From Dipteris shenzhenensis (lineage: Eukaryota > Polypodiophyta > Polypodiopsida > Gleicheniales): DNA of 64,000 nucleotides. Location of the stretch: the NCBI GenBank assembly GCA_047967505.1, contig CM106538.1. The stretch is one strand, 5' to 3'. Positions within the stretch are counted from its first letter, which is position 1; the number at the start of each line of letters is the position of its first letter. A program made the translations under genes and the position numbers. Positions 23,839-34,890 of the stretch are shown in pieces. Below the pieces are notes generated by a model, which searched no databases, was not told the DNA's origin, and saw only the letters and a program-made list of their open reading frames with translations.

Positions 23839-24215
23839 CTATCCAATGCCCATCAATACACGACAATACTCAAACCGCTGGCTAGGTAGACTCTTCGTCA
23901 GCATATCTGCAGGGTTATCATCTGTATGAACCTTGACAAGCTCTATGCGCTTGTCCTCAAGTACCTCCCTGATGAAATGATACCTGACCTCAATGTGTTT
24001 GGTCTTTGCATGAAAGACCGGATTCCGTGCTAGATGAATAGCACTCATGGAATCACTATGCAATGTCGGTACACCTATATGAATCCCCAAATCTCCCACT
24101 AGCCGATCAAGCCATATAGCCTCCTTGCAACCCTCTATGGCTACAACATACTCAGCCTCTGTGGTAGACAAAGCAACGCACTTCTGTGGGCGAGACATCC
24201 ACGACACTGCACCAC
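23839..24215 (-). pseudogene. Copia I RNase H, C-terminal half
   Basis: Reads VSWMSRPQKCVALSTTEAEY, then a catalytic-region Asp in HSDSMSAIHLARNP, then HAKTKHIEVRYHFIRE, then DNPADMLTKSLP. These are the standard Copia RNase H blocks. The N-terminal portion (SGYVFTF) is on the other side of the nested element at about 26622. The two halves join in frame at the 5-base target duplication, so the host copy was intact here when the element inserted. Confidence 0.85.
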
Positions 24216-24220
24216 CTACA
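24216..24220. other. Target-site duplication (CTACA), left
   Basis: CTACA here and at 26617-26621 flanks the nested element exactly. Removing one copy with the element restores the Copia I RNase H reading (FTFVGGAVSW-like). Confidence 0.9.
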
Positions 24221-24545
24221 TGACAAAACATGCGTGCCTCAGGATCTATGGAGCACTCTAAGGTGGATGGAACCTGTGTGGAAACATGATGAAGAGAGTG
24301 CTCATGACATGTATCTCAAGTCAATTAGGTTCCAAGATAGATTAGCTTGGACTCATAAAGAGAATCTTGAGATAGTGCAAAGTGCTTGATATATTTCCTT
24401 CAAATGAACCTCCCTTTTATAGGTGAGGGTACTTACATCCATTTTGCTTGCTCACATGTGGGATATCTCCTCCATGCCATGTGGCAGCTTACCCTTTGCC
24501 CATACCTTTGCTCTACATGTGCTCATGGCACCACAACTCTCAACA
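24221..24545 (-). repeat. 3' LTR of nested element
   Basis: 325 bases; identical to 26292-26616 except at one position near 24356. Its CTTTTATAGG word (about 24415, plus) is close to a TATA-like motif but on the opposite strand to transcription. Confidence 0.9.
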
Positions 24546-24725
24546 CCTCCCCTTGGTGCCATAACCCTTTGGCTACTGCAAGGTGGTCAGATGTGAGTTA
24601 CATTCCATCACCTCCCCTTAGTGCATGCATTGCTACTTAAGGTGGTCAAGTGTGGCTTTTACATGTCAATACCTCCCCTGGGTGCTTTCATAGCTACTCT
24701 CAGGTGGTCAGGTTTGATTACAAAA
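24545..24725. repeat. Threefold repeat next to polypurine tract
   Basis: Three diverged units of about 61-65 bases start at 24544, 24609 and 24670 with (C/T)ACCTCCCCT.GGTGC or similar and end in AGGTGGTCAG.T.TG. Each carries the sequence whose complement is the element's polypurine tract, so the element has one LTR-adjacent tract and two more internal candidates. Confidence 0.7.
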
Positions 24726-26279
24726 CATAGTAGGCAAGGTTGGCAAGGTTTTGGTTTCTCAATACATTCCATTGATGTCACCTTTTGGCTCATGGCTTGA
24801 TGATGACTCATTTGCTTCTTTGTTTGGTGTAGCTACCTGCATGATGCTTTGTTCTTCCATGTGCCTTGATGCTTTGTGTGTGGATGCCATGCTTCCTGCT
24901 ATGGTCATCTCATGCACTTGTGCTTTTGGCATTCTTTTTACATTAATGTTGGCATTCATGCTTTGCTTTTTCCAATGGTTGCAAAGATCTTACCAATTGA
25001 ATTCTTTCAATATTGGCAGTGTCTAATTGCATACAATGATTCTGACTTGACAGGCGCGTAGAGCTTGAAAAGACGATCACTTTTCCTTTTTGGAGCGTGT
25101 GCAAATTCTTCCTGGATTGCAAGTTATGGCTTGTTGAAGCTTTTGTGAAGAGGAGGAGCCTTTGATGATGTGGCTTGGCTATTCACATGCTGCTTGCAGG
25201 ACTGTGCTTGGCAGGGGCTGTGTGCTTAGGTGGCCTTTAGCTAACCTTAACCCTGCCTTGTGGGTGACCTTAACCTTACCACAGTCAGGTCTTATCTGCC
25301 ATGTGTCAAACTTTTAACCAAATGAGTTAACCCAAAGTTTAAACAAACCTAACCATTGTCACGTCCAATCTTGACACGTGTCAATCAATGGTGAACCTTA
25401 GACTTTGAAGAAAACACTGGCGACGACGAAACTTCTGTCGACCGGCTGCGACGACGATGCGGCCTGCTGATTGGAGAAGAGACGAGCTACAATGTGGAGA
25501 TTTGCTGCGTAGCTCGTTTTTTGATTTCCCGAGGAGCGCTACTTTGCTTGAAGCTTTGGCACAGTCGTTTAGTTCAGGAGCTTTGTTGGTGAGGCCGCTC
25601 GTTGACAGCAACTGTGTAGGGCTGCATTGCCTTTGTTGAGGTCGTCAGGCTACCGGTAGGGCTGGCGAGGTTGCAGACAGGTAGGCAGAAGCTTAAGCTG
25701 CTTGTCGTGATGGAGGCTGGAGCCGCCTTTGAAGCCGAGCGTTGGAGCTTGTTGCAGAGTCACGGGTAGGTAGGCCCTTTGCTAGCACTGCTGGTCGAGC
25801 TTTGGAGCTCTGTGGATCTTTCGGGTCTGCAGCTAGCCGTAGGTGTCGAGGGAGCACAAAAGCTATGGCTCTGTAGAGCTGCTGGACCGACGAGGATGCT
25901 GGCGTTGCTGGAGGAGTCCAACCAAGTCGAGGGAGCTTTGGGCTGTGCTGCAATAGATGTTGCTAGGTACCGTAGAGTTGATCTCTCTGGCTTTTTCTTG
26001 GTTACAACAGCCTTGAAGAGTCCCTCAGAGAGATGCTCTCCAAACACAATTCTCTCAAAGACTAAGACCTATATCTCTCTCAGGATACCTAACAAGAAGA
26101 GTCTCTCAATGACTGGAAATGCATGACGGAATTTGTCTAGGTAGAAGAGAACTCTCAATCTAAAAGTAAAACTAACCTATGACAAAACACGTGCTCCTAA
26201 GACATGCCTACAACTAATCTAGAAATGGAAGCAATCCTAATGAGCTACTAATGAGCTAAACTAGGAGAGCTAAACCTAT
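24726..26279. other. Non-coding interior of nested element
   Basis: The part at about 25380-26050 is clearly more G+C-rich (many CGACG, GAGG and GCTGG words) than the rest of the window. It holds short ORFs on both strands (for example 25953-25693 and 26047-25760 minus, 25779-26126 plus) that match no family. It could be leader DNA or a captured host fragment. Confidence 0.5.
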
Positions 26280-26291
26280 GCTCTAATACCA

Positions 26292-26616
26292 TGACAAAAC
26301 ATGCGTGCCTCAGGATCTATGGAGCACTCTAAGGTGGATGGAACCTGTGTGGAAACATGATGAAGAGAGTGCTCATGACATGTATCTCAAGTCAATTAGG
26401 TTCCAAGATAGATTAGCTTGGACTCGTAAAGAGAATCTTGAGATAGTGCAAAGTGCTTGATATATTTCCTTCAAATGAACCTCCCTTTTATAGGTGAGGG
26501 TACTTACATCCATTTTGCTTGCTCACATGTGGGATATCTCCTCCATGCCATGTGGCAGCTTACCCTTTGCCCATACCTTTGCTCTACATGTGCTCATGGC
26601 ACCACAACTCTCAACA
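26292..26616 (-). repeat. 5' LTR of nested element
   Basis: See the 3' copy at 24221-24545. It is followed on the minus strand by the TGGTATTAGAGC primer site, complementary to initiator Met-tRNA, which fixes it as the 5' LTR. Confidence 0.9.
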
Positions 26617-26621
26617 CTACA

Positions 26622-27766
26622 AAGGTGAACACATAACCAGAAGTGGATCTCCTACTATCCACATGCCTTGCATAGTCTGAATCTGTGTACCCAAGTACAC
26701 GCATGTCTCCTCTACCAAAGCATGTGCACATCTCCTTGGTACCCTTCATGTACCTCATGATGCACTTAACTGCCTCCCAATGCCTCTTTCCTGGATTAGC
26801 CATATACCAGCTAACAACTCCCACTGCAAATGCAATGTCTGGTCTAGTAGCTATCATAGCATACATAAGACTCCCAACTGCTGATGCATAAGGAACCTTG
26901 GCCATCATGGCCCTTTCCTCATCTGATTTGGGACTATCTGTATGACTCAGTTTCACATATGGAGGCAATGGAGTACTCACTGCCTTCCCCCCCTCCATAT
27001 TGAAACGCTGCAATACTTTTGTAACATACTCTTTTTGTGAAAGCCAAAGGAGTTTCCTACTCCGATCACACGTGATGCGCATACCAAGAATATGACCTGC
27101 AAGTCCCAAATCCTTCATATCAAAGGCCTCATGCAACTTGGCCTTTTGTGCATCTAGCTCATAAGTATTCTTGCTAGCCAATAGCATATCATCCACATAT
27201 AGTGCCAAGATTATCAGGCTATTATCCTTAGCTCTTTTAGTGTAGAGGCAGTGATCAATTTCACTCCTTCCAAAACCCTGGGACCGAATGAAAGCATCAA
27301 ACTTCTGATACCATTCTCTAGGCGCTTGCTTAAGACCATAGAGACTCTTTTTCAGCTTGCAAACTAAATGCTCTTTGCCCTTTTCTTCAAAGCCTTCCGG
27401 CTGCACCATGTAAATTTCCTCATGCAAATCCCCATGCAAGAAAGTTGTCTTGACATCCATCTGCATAAGTTCCATATCCTCTGATGCCACTAGTCCAAGC
27501 ATGCATCTAAGTGTGGTCATCTTCACAACCGGAGAGAATATCTCATCAAAGTCCACACCCTTCTCTTGCTTGAACACTTTAGCGACCAAACGGGCCTTGT
27601 ACCTAGGCACATCATCACCTGTGACCTTCATTTTGTAGACCCATATACATGGCAATGCTTTCTTTCCATGTGGCAAAGAAACCAAGTCCCAAGTCTTATT
27701 CTTCATAAGTGAACTCATCTCTGATTGCATAGAATACTTCCACTTGCGTTGATCCTCGCGCATCAT
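26622..27766 (-). pseudogene. Copia I reverse transcriptase and start of RNase H
   Basis: An almost uninterrupted frame with the Copia RT blocks: NKTWDLVSLPHGKK, YKARLVAK, a first-Asp box MQMDVKTTFLHGDL, SLYGLKQAPREWYQKF, the active site ALYVDDMLLASK, then the connection and RNase H start (YTDSDYARHVDSRRSTSGY). The YVDD box and the upstream catalytic Asp are both kept. It looks the best preserved part of Copia I. The frame is ended artificially by the nested LTR. Confidence 0.9.
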
Positions 27767-27950
27767 AGCCTCTCTGTAGCAAGAAGGCTCCCCTCAATCA
27801 GTAAGCATCACATAGTCTACCCCTGGAACAAACCTATCAGGTGGTCTAGACACTCTAGATGATCTTCTCAAGGGCATTTCAGCGTGTGCTGTCCCACTTG
27901 CATATCAGCCACATTTGGCTCATCATTTCCACCAATAGATGATCCATCAT

Positions 27951-28910
27951 CTACCCTTGATTGTATACCTGTGGGATACTTGGTGGTACCATTTCTTGCA
28001 CATTTGGTGCATGGACAGCTTGCTGTCTATCAACATATGCAGGTGGATTCACATCTTGGAAAGTGATTCCCCTCATTTCCACATCCCTCATGGGTGCCTT
28101 ATGCATCTTCTTCTCATTGAAGACCACATCATGGCTGTGTATGATCTTCTTTGCTTCTGGATCCCAGAGACGATAGCCTCTCTCTCCACTTTCACCATAA
28201 CCCAGAAAGATGCATTTCCTAGACTTAGGATCTAGCTTCTTTCGAAGCTCTTTTGGCACATGTGCATATGCCTCACACCCAAATATACGCAAATGAGAGT
28301 AAGAGGACTTCTTGCCACTCCATGCCTCTTCAGGAATACCACCATCCAAACTCTTACTAGGTGATCTATTGATCACATGCACTGCAGTCTTCATTACCTC
28401 AGCCCAAAAACCACCAAAGAGACTTGCATTGGAAAGCATGCATTGCAACCTTTCTTGAATGGTACGGTTCATCTTTTCTGCAATTGGATTTTGCTCTGGA
28501 GTACGAGGGGATGTGAGCTCCCTCTTAATCCCACGTGTATCACAAAAATGCTGAAAGTCATGAGAGAGATACTCTCCACCATTGTCAGTCTGTAGGCATT
28601 TAAGCGTTCTACCTGACTGATTCTCAACCAAGGCCAGCCATTTCTGAAATACCTGGAATACATCACTCTTCCGAGCTATAGCATAAGCCCACACTTTCCT
28701 AGTTGCATCATCAATGAATGTCACATAGTATTCAGCCCTGCCTAATGACGGTATAGGCATGGGATCACATATGTCTGAATGCACCAAATCAAGCTTTTCA
28801 AACTTTTTCTTTCCCCTTCTTTTATGGGCTGATTTAGTCTGCTTCCCATACCCTTCTTTTATGGGCTGATTTAGTCTGCTTCCCATAGAGACAGTGCTCA
28901 CAAAATTCAA
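27951..28910 (-). pseudogene. Copia I integrase core
   Basis: The DDE core reads LVHSDICDPM, TFIDDATRKVW (first Asp), LQTDNGGEYLS (second Asp) and PEQNPIAEKMNR (the Glu), followed by the Copia-specific FWAEVMKTAVHVINRSPSK and FGCEAYAHVP...KCIFLGY blocks. All three catalytic acids are present. The upstream zinc-binding region is in another frame because of the 37 bp duplication at 28814-28887. Confidence 0.9.
28814..28887. repeat. 37 bp perfect tandem duplication in integrase
   Basis: 28814-28850 and 28851-28887 are identical (CCCTTCTTTTATGGGCTGAT and on). As 37 is not a multiple of three, it shifts the frame between the HHCC zinc region (CEHCLYGKQTKSAHKRR) and the DDE core. In protein, KQTKSAHKRR appears at the end of one frame and the start of the next. 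Confidence 0.95.
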
Positions 28911-29103
28911 AATCAGAGAAACTCAAATGCGGTACATAACCCAAACGGCATAAGAGTTTCATTCCATTCTGGCTCATGTGCCCCGACCTGCAATGCCACA
29001 AAGAAGTGCTTGGCTGCTCGGTTATTGCAACAACATGATCAAATACCCCTGATACATGTAAGGGATACAAAGTCCCACACTTGGCACCCCTGGCCAAAAG
29101 CAT
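28834..29103 (-). pseudogene. Copia I gag-pre-integrase (HHCC) region
   Basis: The frame shows LWHCRSGHMSQNGMKLL and FCEHCLYGKQ, the H-x3-H ... C-x2-C zinc motif that precedes Copia integrase (the first His of LWH and the H of SGH, then C-E-H-C). It is cut from the core by the frameshifting duplication. Confidence 0.8.
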
Positions 29104-29112
29104 AGAGCCCTT

Positions 29113-29613
29113 CTAAATTTTCCAACTCTGAAAGCCAAAAGTGGTGTGAAAACCAGCATCATCTAGCTGACCCACTGAAATAAGACTCTTGGTCAGCTTA
29201 AGCACATGTCTCACATGTTTCAAAACAAATGCAGACCCATTTGCAAAAGAAAACTTTATGTCACCTGCTCCGACTATGTCACATGCATAGTCATTTCCAA
29301 GATGCACACAACTTGTCTTTCCACTATCATAAGTGGAGAACCATTCCCTATGGGGAGTAACATGGAATGAAGCACCAGAATCCAAAATCCAATCCTGGGA
29401 ATATGCATCCTCTGAAGTGGTAAGCAACTCTGCAGATAAACTAGACATGAAGAGAACGTCATTGTCACTATCATGTGTGACTACATTGATCTCCTCGATC
29501 TTCACTTTTCCTTTGTCCTCTCTTGGACTCTCTTCCTTTTGATTTGCACCCCAATTTGCATTCTTTTTCTTATCCTTTTGCTCTCTTTTTAGCTTGTAAG
29601 AATCCTTTTTCAT
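29113..29613 (-). pseudogene. Copia I zinc knuckle end and aspartic protease
   Basis: Starts within the zinc knuckle (GHMKKDSYKLK; the final Cys is replaced by Ser), runs through a charged linker, then reaches the protease motif WILDSGASFHVTP with its catalytic Asp and the typical HVRHVLKLTKSLISVGQLDDAG block. The protease would cut the polyprotein. Confidence 0.85.
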
Positions 29614-30340
29614 ATGGCCCTTCTTGCCACAGTGGTAACACTCAATGTTCCGTGCTTGGATTTGCTACGAGACTTCCCTCTTTCTTGGGACTTCCCCCTG
29701 AACTGTGATCTGCCCCTTTGCACATTTAAGGCTGCATCCTGCTTGTTGCCATCCATAGACTTCCGTCTAATCTCCTCGGCCAACAAGCTACCCACAACAT
29801 CATCAAATTTCAGTACTCCACCAGGTGCAGAGTTACTGACAGCTGTACGGAAGGTATCCCATGAGGATGGCAATGAACATAAGAGAAATATTGCCTTAGT
29901 CTCTTTTCAAAATTCATCTTCTGAGCCTGAAGCTGGTTGAAAATAATATTGAATTCATTCAAGTGAGAAGCAATGGAGACCCCTTCCTTCATCTGCAGCT
30001 CAAACAACCTCTTCATGAGGTAAACTTTATTAGAGGCAGTTTCCTTTTCATAAGTGGCACATAGTTTCTTCCACAAATCTTCCGGAGTCTGCTCATTTAC
30101 TATTGTGAAATAAATTGACTCTGCAAGATGAAGTCTAATAGTAGACTTTGCTAATGCATCCAACTCATTCCAATCATCCTCGGACATATTTGCAGGCTTA
30201 GCTTCAATCCCTGCCAAGGGTTTAATCTGCTTGTTTTCAATAAGCACATCCCTTATTTGTTCTTTCCACAAAGAAAAGTTTGTCCCATCAAACTTTTTAA
30301 TGCTGAAAAACTCCTTTTCAGACATGGAAGAGGATGCCAT
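29610..30340 (-). pseudogene. Copia I gag
   Basis: Starts at an ATG at 30340 (MASSSMSEKEFFSIKKFDGT); upstream in-frame Met codons are ignored because the Copia gag motif FDGTNFSLWKEQIRDVL begins here. The UBN2-type domain follows (EDLWKKLCATYEK, LFELQMKEGVSIASHLNEFN). A frameshift near 29900 moves it into the 29873-29610 frame, which ends at a CX2CX4H-type zinc knuckle (partly in the next frame). Gag would form the particle and package RNA. Confidence 0.85.
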
Positions 30341-30364
30341 GATGCAAATGAAACAAAATCCCAA

Positions 30365-31756
30365 ATGCTAGTGCCTGCAAGAGAGAATCACACCAAATAC
30401 CAGGTGCACCCAAATGTGTATGCCACAATAGAGTGAAATATCACCAAAACTCAAAGCTCAAAGCATCAAAAGATGCATCTGACTCATGTGCATATACTAT
30501 GCATCCATATGAGCAAATCTGGCCCAAAAGAAAATGCTAATAAGTGCCAAATGACTCAAGCATAAACACCATCCACTGGCATATGCATCAATAATATCTC
30601 ATCCAAGAGAGCATAGCACTATCAGTGCATCACCTGCAATGTGTCAAAGATGTCCCTCAGCATAAAATAGCATCCATGTGCAAAGCGTCCATAAAAATAG
30701 CATCCCACAAGGCAATTTGGGCCTATCAGCGCATCCAATAAGGACCGCAATGCATCCAAATGGCCTATAAATCATCCATTGCAACCCAATGCACACCACG
30801 AATGAGCGCACACTGCAACTAGAGTGATCTGCATAAGGTATGCTCAAGAAATCATGGTCCCACGGTAATGACCGCTATTGAAAATAGAACCTAAGATGCC
30901 TCAAAACATGGGCGCCATTGCATAATCGGACTCAGCAAGAAAATATGCAAATATCTCTCTTCTGTCGGAACTCCAAAATCCCAATCGATGAGTGAGAAAT
31001 GGGAGTCAACACTTATCCACTGCCATGTGGCATAAGTTTAAGGTTTCAAAACCTTAGAATGAAAAATGCATAACGGAGAGACGAAATCGAATACACAGAG
31101 ATCTATAACTCTGAAAATCCTCCACCAAATTGCGCAAGAACTGACAGGTAGGGGTTTTTGGGCGTCCGGAACGCAAAGGGACAAACGGTTTTGGAAACCG
31201 TGGTCTCAATCACTGGGTCCAACACACGGACTGAAAAACGTTTTTGGAAACAGAGCTGTTTGTAAACTCCACCGGAGTGTGAATGATGAGCAACATAGAA
31301 GTTTTAGGACCTCCTGAGTCCACCGGAACTGACAGATTTGCAAATGGTTACTCCAAACTTGAGGTCCAACACCCGGGCAAAAAACGCAGAAACTGACACA
31401 GTGAGTCAGAAATCCAATGAAATGATCCCAGATTCAAGAATAAAGGTGTTTCCAAGCTCCTGAAGTGAAGTGGACACCAAAAGCAAGCAATAGTTGCCTC
31501 TACAAGTCAATACGGAGTCTCTGTCATTGAACGGAACAGGGAAAAGCTCAAAAAACGACTTTTTCTTTGAAAACTCTTAACAGGCTCTCAAACCCACTTC
31601 GCAAAGCCAAAGTGACTTTTCCAAAGGTTCCTCCAAGGTCTCTGCACACTCGGATGCAAGTAAAGTCGCCCACAAAGCTTCCCACAGAGCTTCTCCTTCC
31701 TCCCACAGAGCTGCTGAGCTTCAAGCATTCACGCACGCTCAGCTAGATCACCGGGG
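30365..31756. other. Leader (5' UTR) of Copia I
   Basis: No domain on either strand. It separates the primer site from gag, as in other plant Copia elements with long leaders. Confidence 0.6.
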
Positions 31757-31866
31757 CTCTGATACCGGTTGAGAGTGCTCTCAACGGAAGCAAGAACGGA
31801 AGAAGGAGAGAGAGAGACAGAGACAGAGAGCCACACAAGTTTTTGGTGGGTGCAGAACCACCCTAG
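31757..31866 (-). repeat. Primer-binding site and truncated 5' LTR of Copia I
   Basis: GGCTCTGATACC at 31755-31766 (plus strand) reads GGTATCAGAGCC on the minus strand, the tRNA primer site. The LTR itself begins at 31770 (TGAGAGTG on the plus strand) and matches the 3' LTR for only about 97 bases, up to about 31866. The U3 half is absent, so the element was truncated or deleted at its 5' end. Confidence 0.8.
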
Positions 31867-33821
31867 CTTTTGCTGTCAAAATGGAATCATTCCTTTAATG
31901 GTTCCCTTCTTTTCTTATATCTCAGACATAGGTCGTGGAGGATCTAAAATCAAACTTGTCCTTGGGTTGAATGGGAGGGATATCAAATTTTTGGGGAAAA
32001 ATCTAAATCTAAAAAAATTATGGGACCGTTGCAGAGAACCATCTTAGGCACGCTAGAGTTTCAAATGTTTCCTCTATACATGATGGAAGATAAGGCAGTG
32101 CCCCCATGAGAGGTGGTTTCAGGTCCCCCTACTGGGAGGGGTAGAGGTCAAAGATTGGTTGAGTCATATGGTATCCTATAAAACAAGGACAATGGAAAGA
32201 GACAACTGGCCATTGACTTGTCATCTCAATTTGGGTCATCCATGACAATTGATAGTAGACATGGAAATAATGTGGCTCCATACACGATGATGGTAGCAGA
32301 TCTTCATCTAAGAGTTCACTTGTTGAAGATAATGACCCAACTAAGGCAATGCTTTTTTAATCGTATTAGGTAGAGAGATCTATAAATCTTTTTTAATCTA
32401 TTTAGATTTAGAGATCTATAGATCTTTTGAACATGGATAGATGGTTATACATACATCATTCTTTTCCTTTTTTATAAATGTATCTTAGAGGGTATTGATC
32501 TTAAAAAATGTTTTAAAGATCCAATTACAACTATTCAACTAGTACAAAAGATACACCAATATCAGTTATATAGACTGAGGGTCTGTTAGTTTAGCTTTGA
32601 AGTCCTTGATCAATGCCTTACCATCTTGGTAGAAAAGCCATTTGCCTACTTTTGGTTATATTATGTTTAAGGCATAATACAAAAACTTTCTCTCCCCCCC
32701 CCTTCCCCCTCTCTCACAAAAAAAAAAGAAACTTTTACCGTGCATGTTGCATATATATTTCTGGAATGAGACTTGAGGATTTTGGGGTACCACTTGAGAG
32801 GTGAGGGAAGGTGGAGGACGTGGGTTATGGTATTTTTAGGAAGGTTAACTGGCAAATCAAAAATAGAGTCAATCCCCCACTAACACAATACTTTAACACC
32901 TCCTCGAGCAAAATGTTTTGTGTATATTCAAACATGTTCTTTAATTGCACAATGCAAGTTTTAAATAAGCAAGTATTGATAAGGATATACTCATCACAGA
33001 TGCATCCAGCAACATTCGTGATCCATCAAAATGAATCTTTATAGGCCTTATAAATACCCATGATGAACAGAAGTCTAGCAAAGGAAGAATGTCAGGAGAA
33101 CCATCGCGTTTTTTTTGCTACCATTAATTTGAATTCATCACAATTTAGCCTATACCTAGTCAATAGCAAATACAAATGCCGCATTATTTTTTGCATTGTC
33201 AACCTTGTGTCTCAAATTTGAAAAAACTATTTTAGGGTTCTATCAATTAGAGTGTCCTCCCAAAAATCTTTTGTGTTTACCGTATAGAAGGCCCAAGGGC
33301 ATCTCTCTATATATCTTATGCCACCAATAATGGGAAATTTTGCAAAAAGAAGTAATAGAGTCCAGGGGAGAGTCAATTGTGTGGCAAAAGTCTCACAAAG
33401 CATACTCTAATGTGGTTATACTTCCTCTAATGCAATATTTTTTGCTAGGGATATGATTACGACCATTCTAAAGCTTCCATCTATAAAGATCGTTTTTTAA
33501 TAAACTTTTAGAATTTGTGGCACATACATTGTATATATATATACTTGCTTCCACAACCCTGGAGTTCTTCTCTCTCATCAGATCCCACGATCCCCGAGGC
33601 CTTAAATTCAAGCTCCCCTCTCCTATTTAATACCCTTTCTCTCAATGATTAGATTTAGCTACTTAAGTTGGCTCTCATTGTTGGACACAAAGAAATGGAA
33701 TATGTTCTTGCTCCCCTTTGTTTTGTTACCTCTATATGATTATGTTTGAATTCAAATTTATCAAAAAACTTAGATTGGACTTACAAAAAATTATCCTCCT
33801 TATGGGGGAGTAGTAGGTCAT
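31867..33821. other. Intergenic DNA between Copia I and the UBP gene
   Basis: No supported gene. There is a pyrimidine-rich tract and A run at 32688-32730, and AT-rich DNA with a TA microsatellite near 33530-33545. Confidence 0.35.
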
Positions 33822-33857
33822 CACACTAGGTGATGCCCTATTGTCTCACCTAGCGTG
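33822..33857. repeat. Inverted repeat upstream of the UBP gene
   Basis: CACACTAGGTGA at 33822-33833 pairs with TCACCTAGCGTG at 33846-33857 with one mismatch around a 12-base loop. A TATA-like CTATATAGAGG follows at about 33862, so this could be a promoter of a transposon or an upstream promoter of the UBP gene. Function is unknown. Confidence 0.5.
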
Positions 33858-34715
33858 ACGCACTATATAGAGGCAATGCTTGGGACACACATGCACACTG
33901 CACTATTTCGTTTTGATTGCTCTCTCTTTTTGCTACACTCCTTTGTTTCTCAGTGTTGTAGAAATCATGATTACTTCATCTTCTCTCTGCTCCCATTCAC
34001 GTCTCTTTGCTCCCATTCACATCTGTTTGGCTACTTTCTCATTATGAACCAAGCTACTCATGATTATATTGATCTACTAGTGTTGCAAGGTAATGCAATT
34101 GTGAAGCGCTGCAACCACTCTACTAACACTTTTCATAAAAAGCATTGTCTTGCAAGGGAGCTACTCTACTAACACTTTCTATAAAAAGCGTCCTACCAAT
34201 CAAATTTGGACACTCATTCCATCCTCTTAATCCGCCTATTGAGTGCTCTCTCTCTCTCTCTCTCTCGTGCACACGCTCTCTCTCCCCTACTCCCACATCA
34301 ACTATCGATCTACTCCATAAAAGTTAAAAAAGTGCTTTCAGGAGCTCCCTAATCTCTAGTGATCTTCTAAGTAAAGAGTGTAAAGAGTGGTTGGTGGTTG
34401 GGTTAAGGCAAGAGTTTGGCCAAAAAGACTAGAGCAGTTTGACCTATTTCTTCCTTTTCGCATTCTCGATTGTCTCTCTCTTCCCGAACGGCAGAGGCAC
34501 CACTTCATTACTCAGGAGTCAGCGAGATCTTCAGCATTTGGATCTGATCCATGCATGCTCCACAATTGCTGAATTTGCTGCCCTTCCATGACGCGGCGAA
34601 TCACATCCTCATCCTCCTAGTCGGTTTTTGATTTCGAAAATGGCTTTGTTGCACGGCATTCCCGCCGATTTCTGCTTCTCCCGTTCCTCATGATCCGGCC
34701 TGCGGCAGAACTCGC
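33858..34715 (+). promoter_or_regulatory. Upstream region and probable 5' UTR of the UBP gene
   Basis: Includes a CTATATAG word near 33862, a (CT)n run at 34245-34266 and, from about 34400, a rise in G+C and TC-rich stretches typical of plant 5' leaders. No splice sites or upstream coding exons were recognised. The transcription start cannot be fixed from sequence alone. Confidence 0.4.
34245..34266. repeat. (CT)11 microsatellite
   Basis: About 22 bases of CT repeats about 450 bp before the UBP start codon. CT/GA runs near plant promoters are common. Confidence 0.9.
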
Positions 34716-34890
34716 ATGGCCAGTGCTCCAAGCTTGCAAATGAATTGGCTTTCGATTCAGAAACGGAAGGGAGGACCCGTCGGGCTAAAGAACCTCGGCA
34801 ACAGTTGCTACCTCAATAGCGTGCTCCAATGCCTTACCTATACACCGCCGTTGGCCAATTTTTGTCTTCTCAATCATCACTCTTCTTCGT
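34716..34890 (+). CDS. UBP25: UBP25-like exon 1 (catalytic Cys box)
   Basis: The exon opens at an ATG in a good plant context (CGCATGGCC). After a short N-terminus, KGGPVGLKNLGNSCYLNSVL is the USP Cys box; the nucleophile is Cys31. QCLTYTPPLANFCL follows, as in UBP25-type enzymes. It ends in phase 1 at TCG T, followed by the donor GTAAGTC at 34891. The intron is 86 bases with CTTGCAG at its 3' end. Reading on without splicing would break the homology, which supports the donor choice. Confidence 0.88.

Larger units (their letters stand above)
24221..26616 (-). mobile_element. Young non-autonomous LTR element nested in Copia I
   Basis: A complete 2396 bp element with 325 bp LTRs (24221-24545 and 26292-26616) that differ, as read, at a single base (A/G in GACTCRTAAAG). 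The LTRs run TGTTGAGAG...TTTTGTCA on the minus strand. A primer site TGGTATTAGAGC lies next to the right LTR (26291-26280) and a purine tract AAGGGGAGG next to the left LTR (24546-24554, minus strand). A 5 bp target duplication (CTACA) flanks it. The 1.75 kb interior has no gag or pol domain on either strand, so it is a small LARD- or large TRIM-like element that must use proteins of another element. The near-identity of its LTRs makes it one of the youngest insertions in the window. Confidence 0.92.
23593..31866 (-). mobile_element. Copia I: minus-strand LTR retrotransposon with nested insertion
   Basis: Right to left: remnant of the 5' LTR (31770-31866), primer site, a 1.4 kb leader, gag, protease, integrase, RT and RNase H, polypurine tract, and 3' LTR (23593-23785). 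The domain order PR-INT-RT-RH is diagnostic of Copia. A younger LTR element (24221-26616) sits in the RNase H domain. Without it the element is about 5.9 kb. Stops and frameshifts, including a 37 bp duplication in the integrase region, inactivate it, and the outer part of the 5' LTR is missing. Confidence 0.93.

Noticed and set aside
25693-26126. Overlapping ORFs (86-115 codons) in the nested element
   Set aside because: Frames on both strands, no domain; kept as a compositional remark, not as genes.
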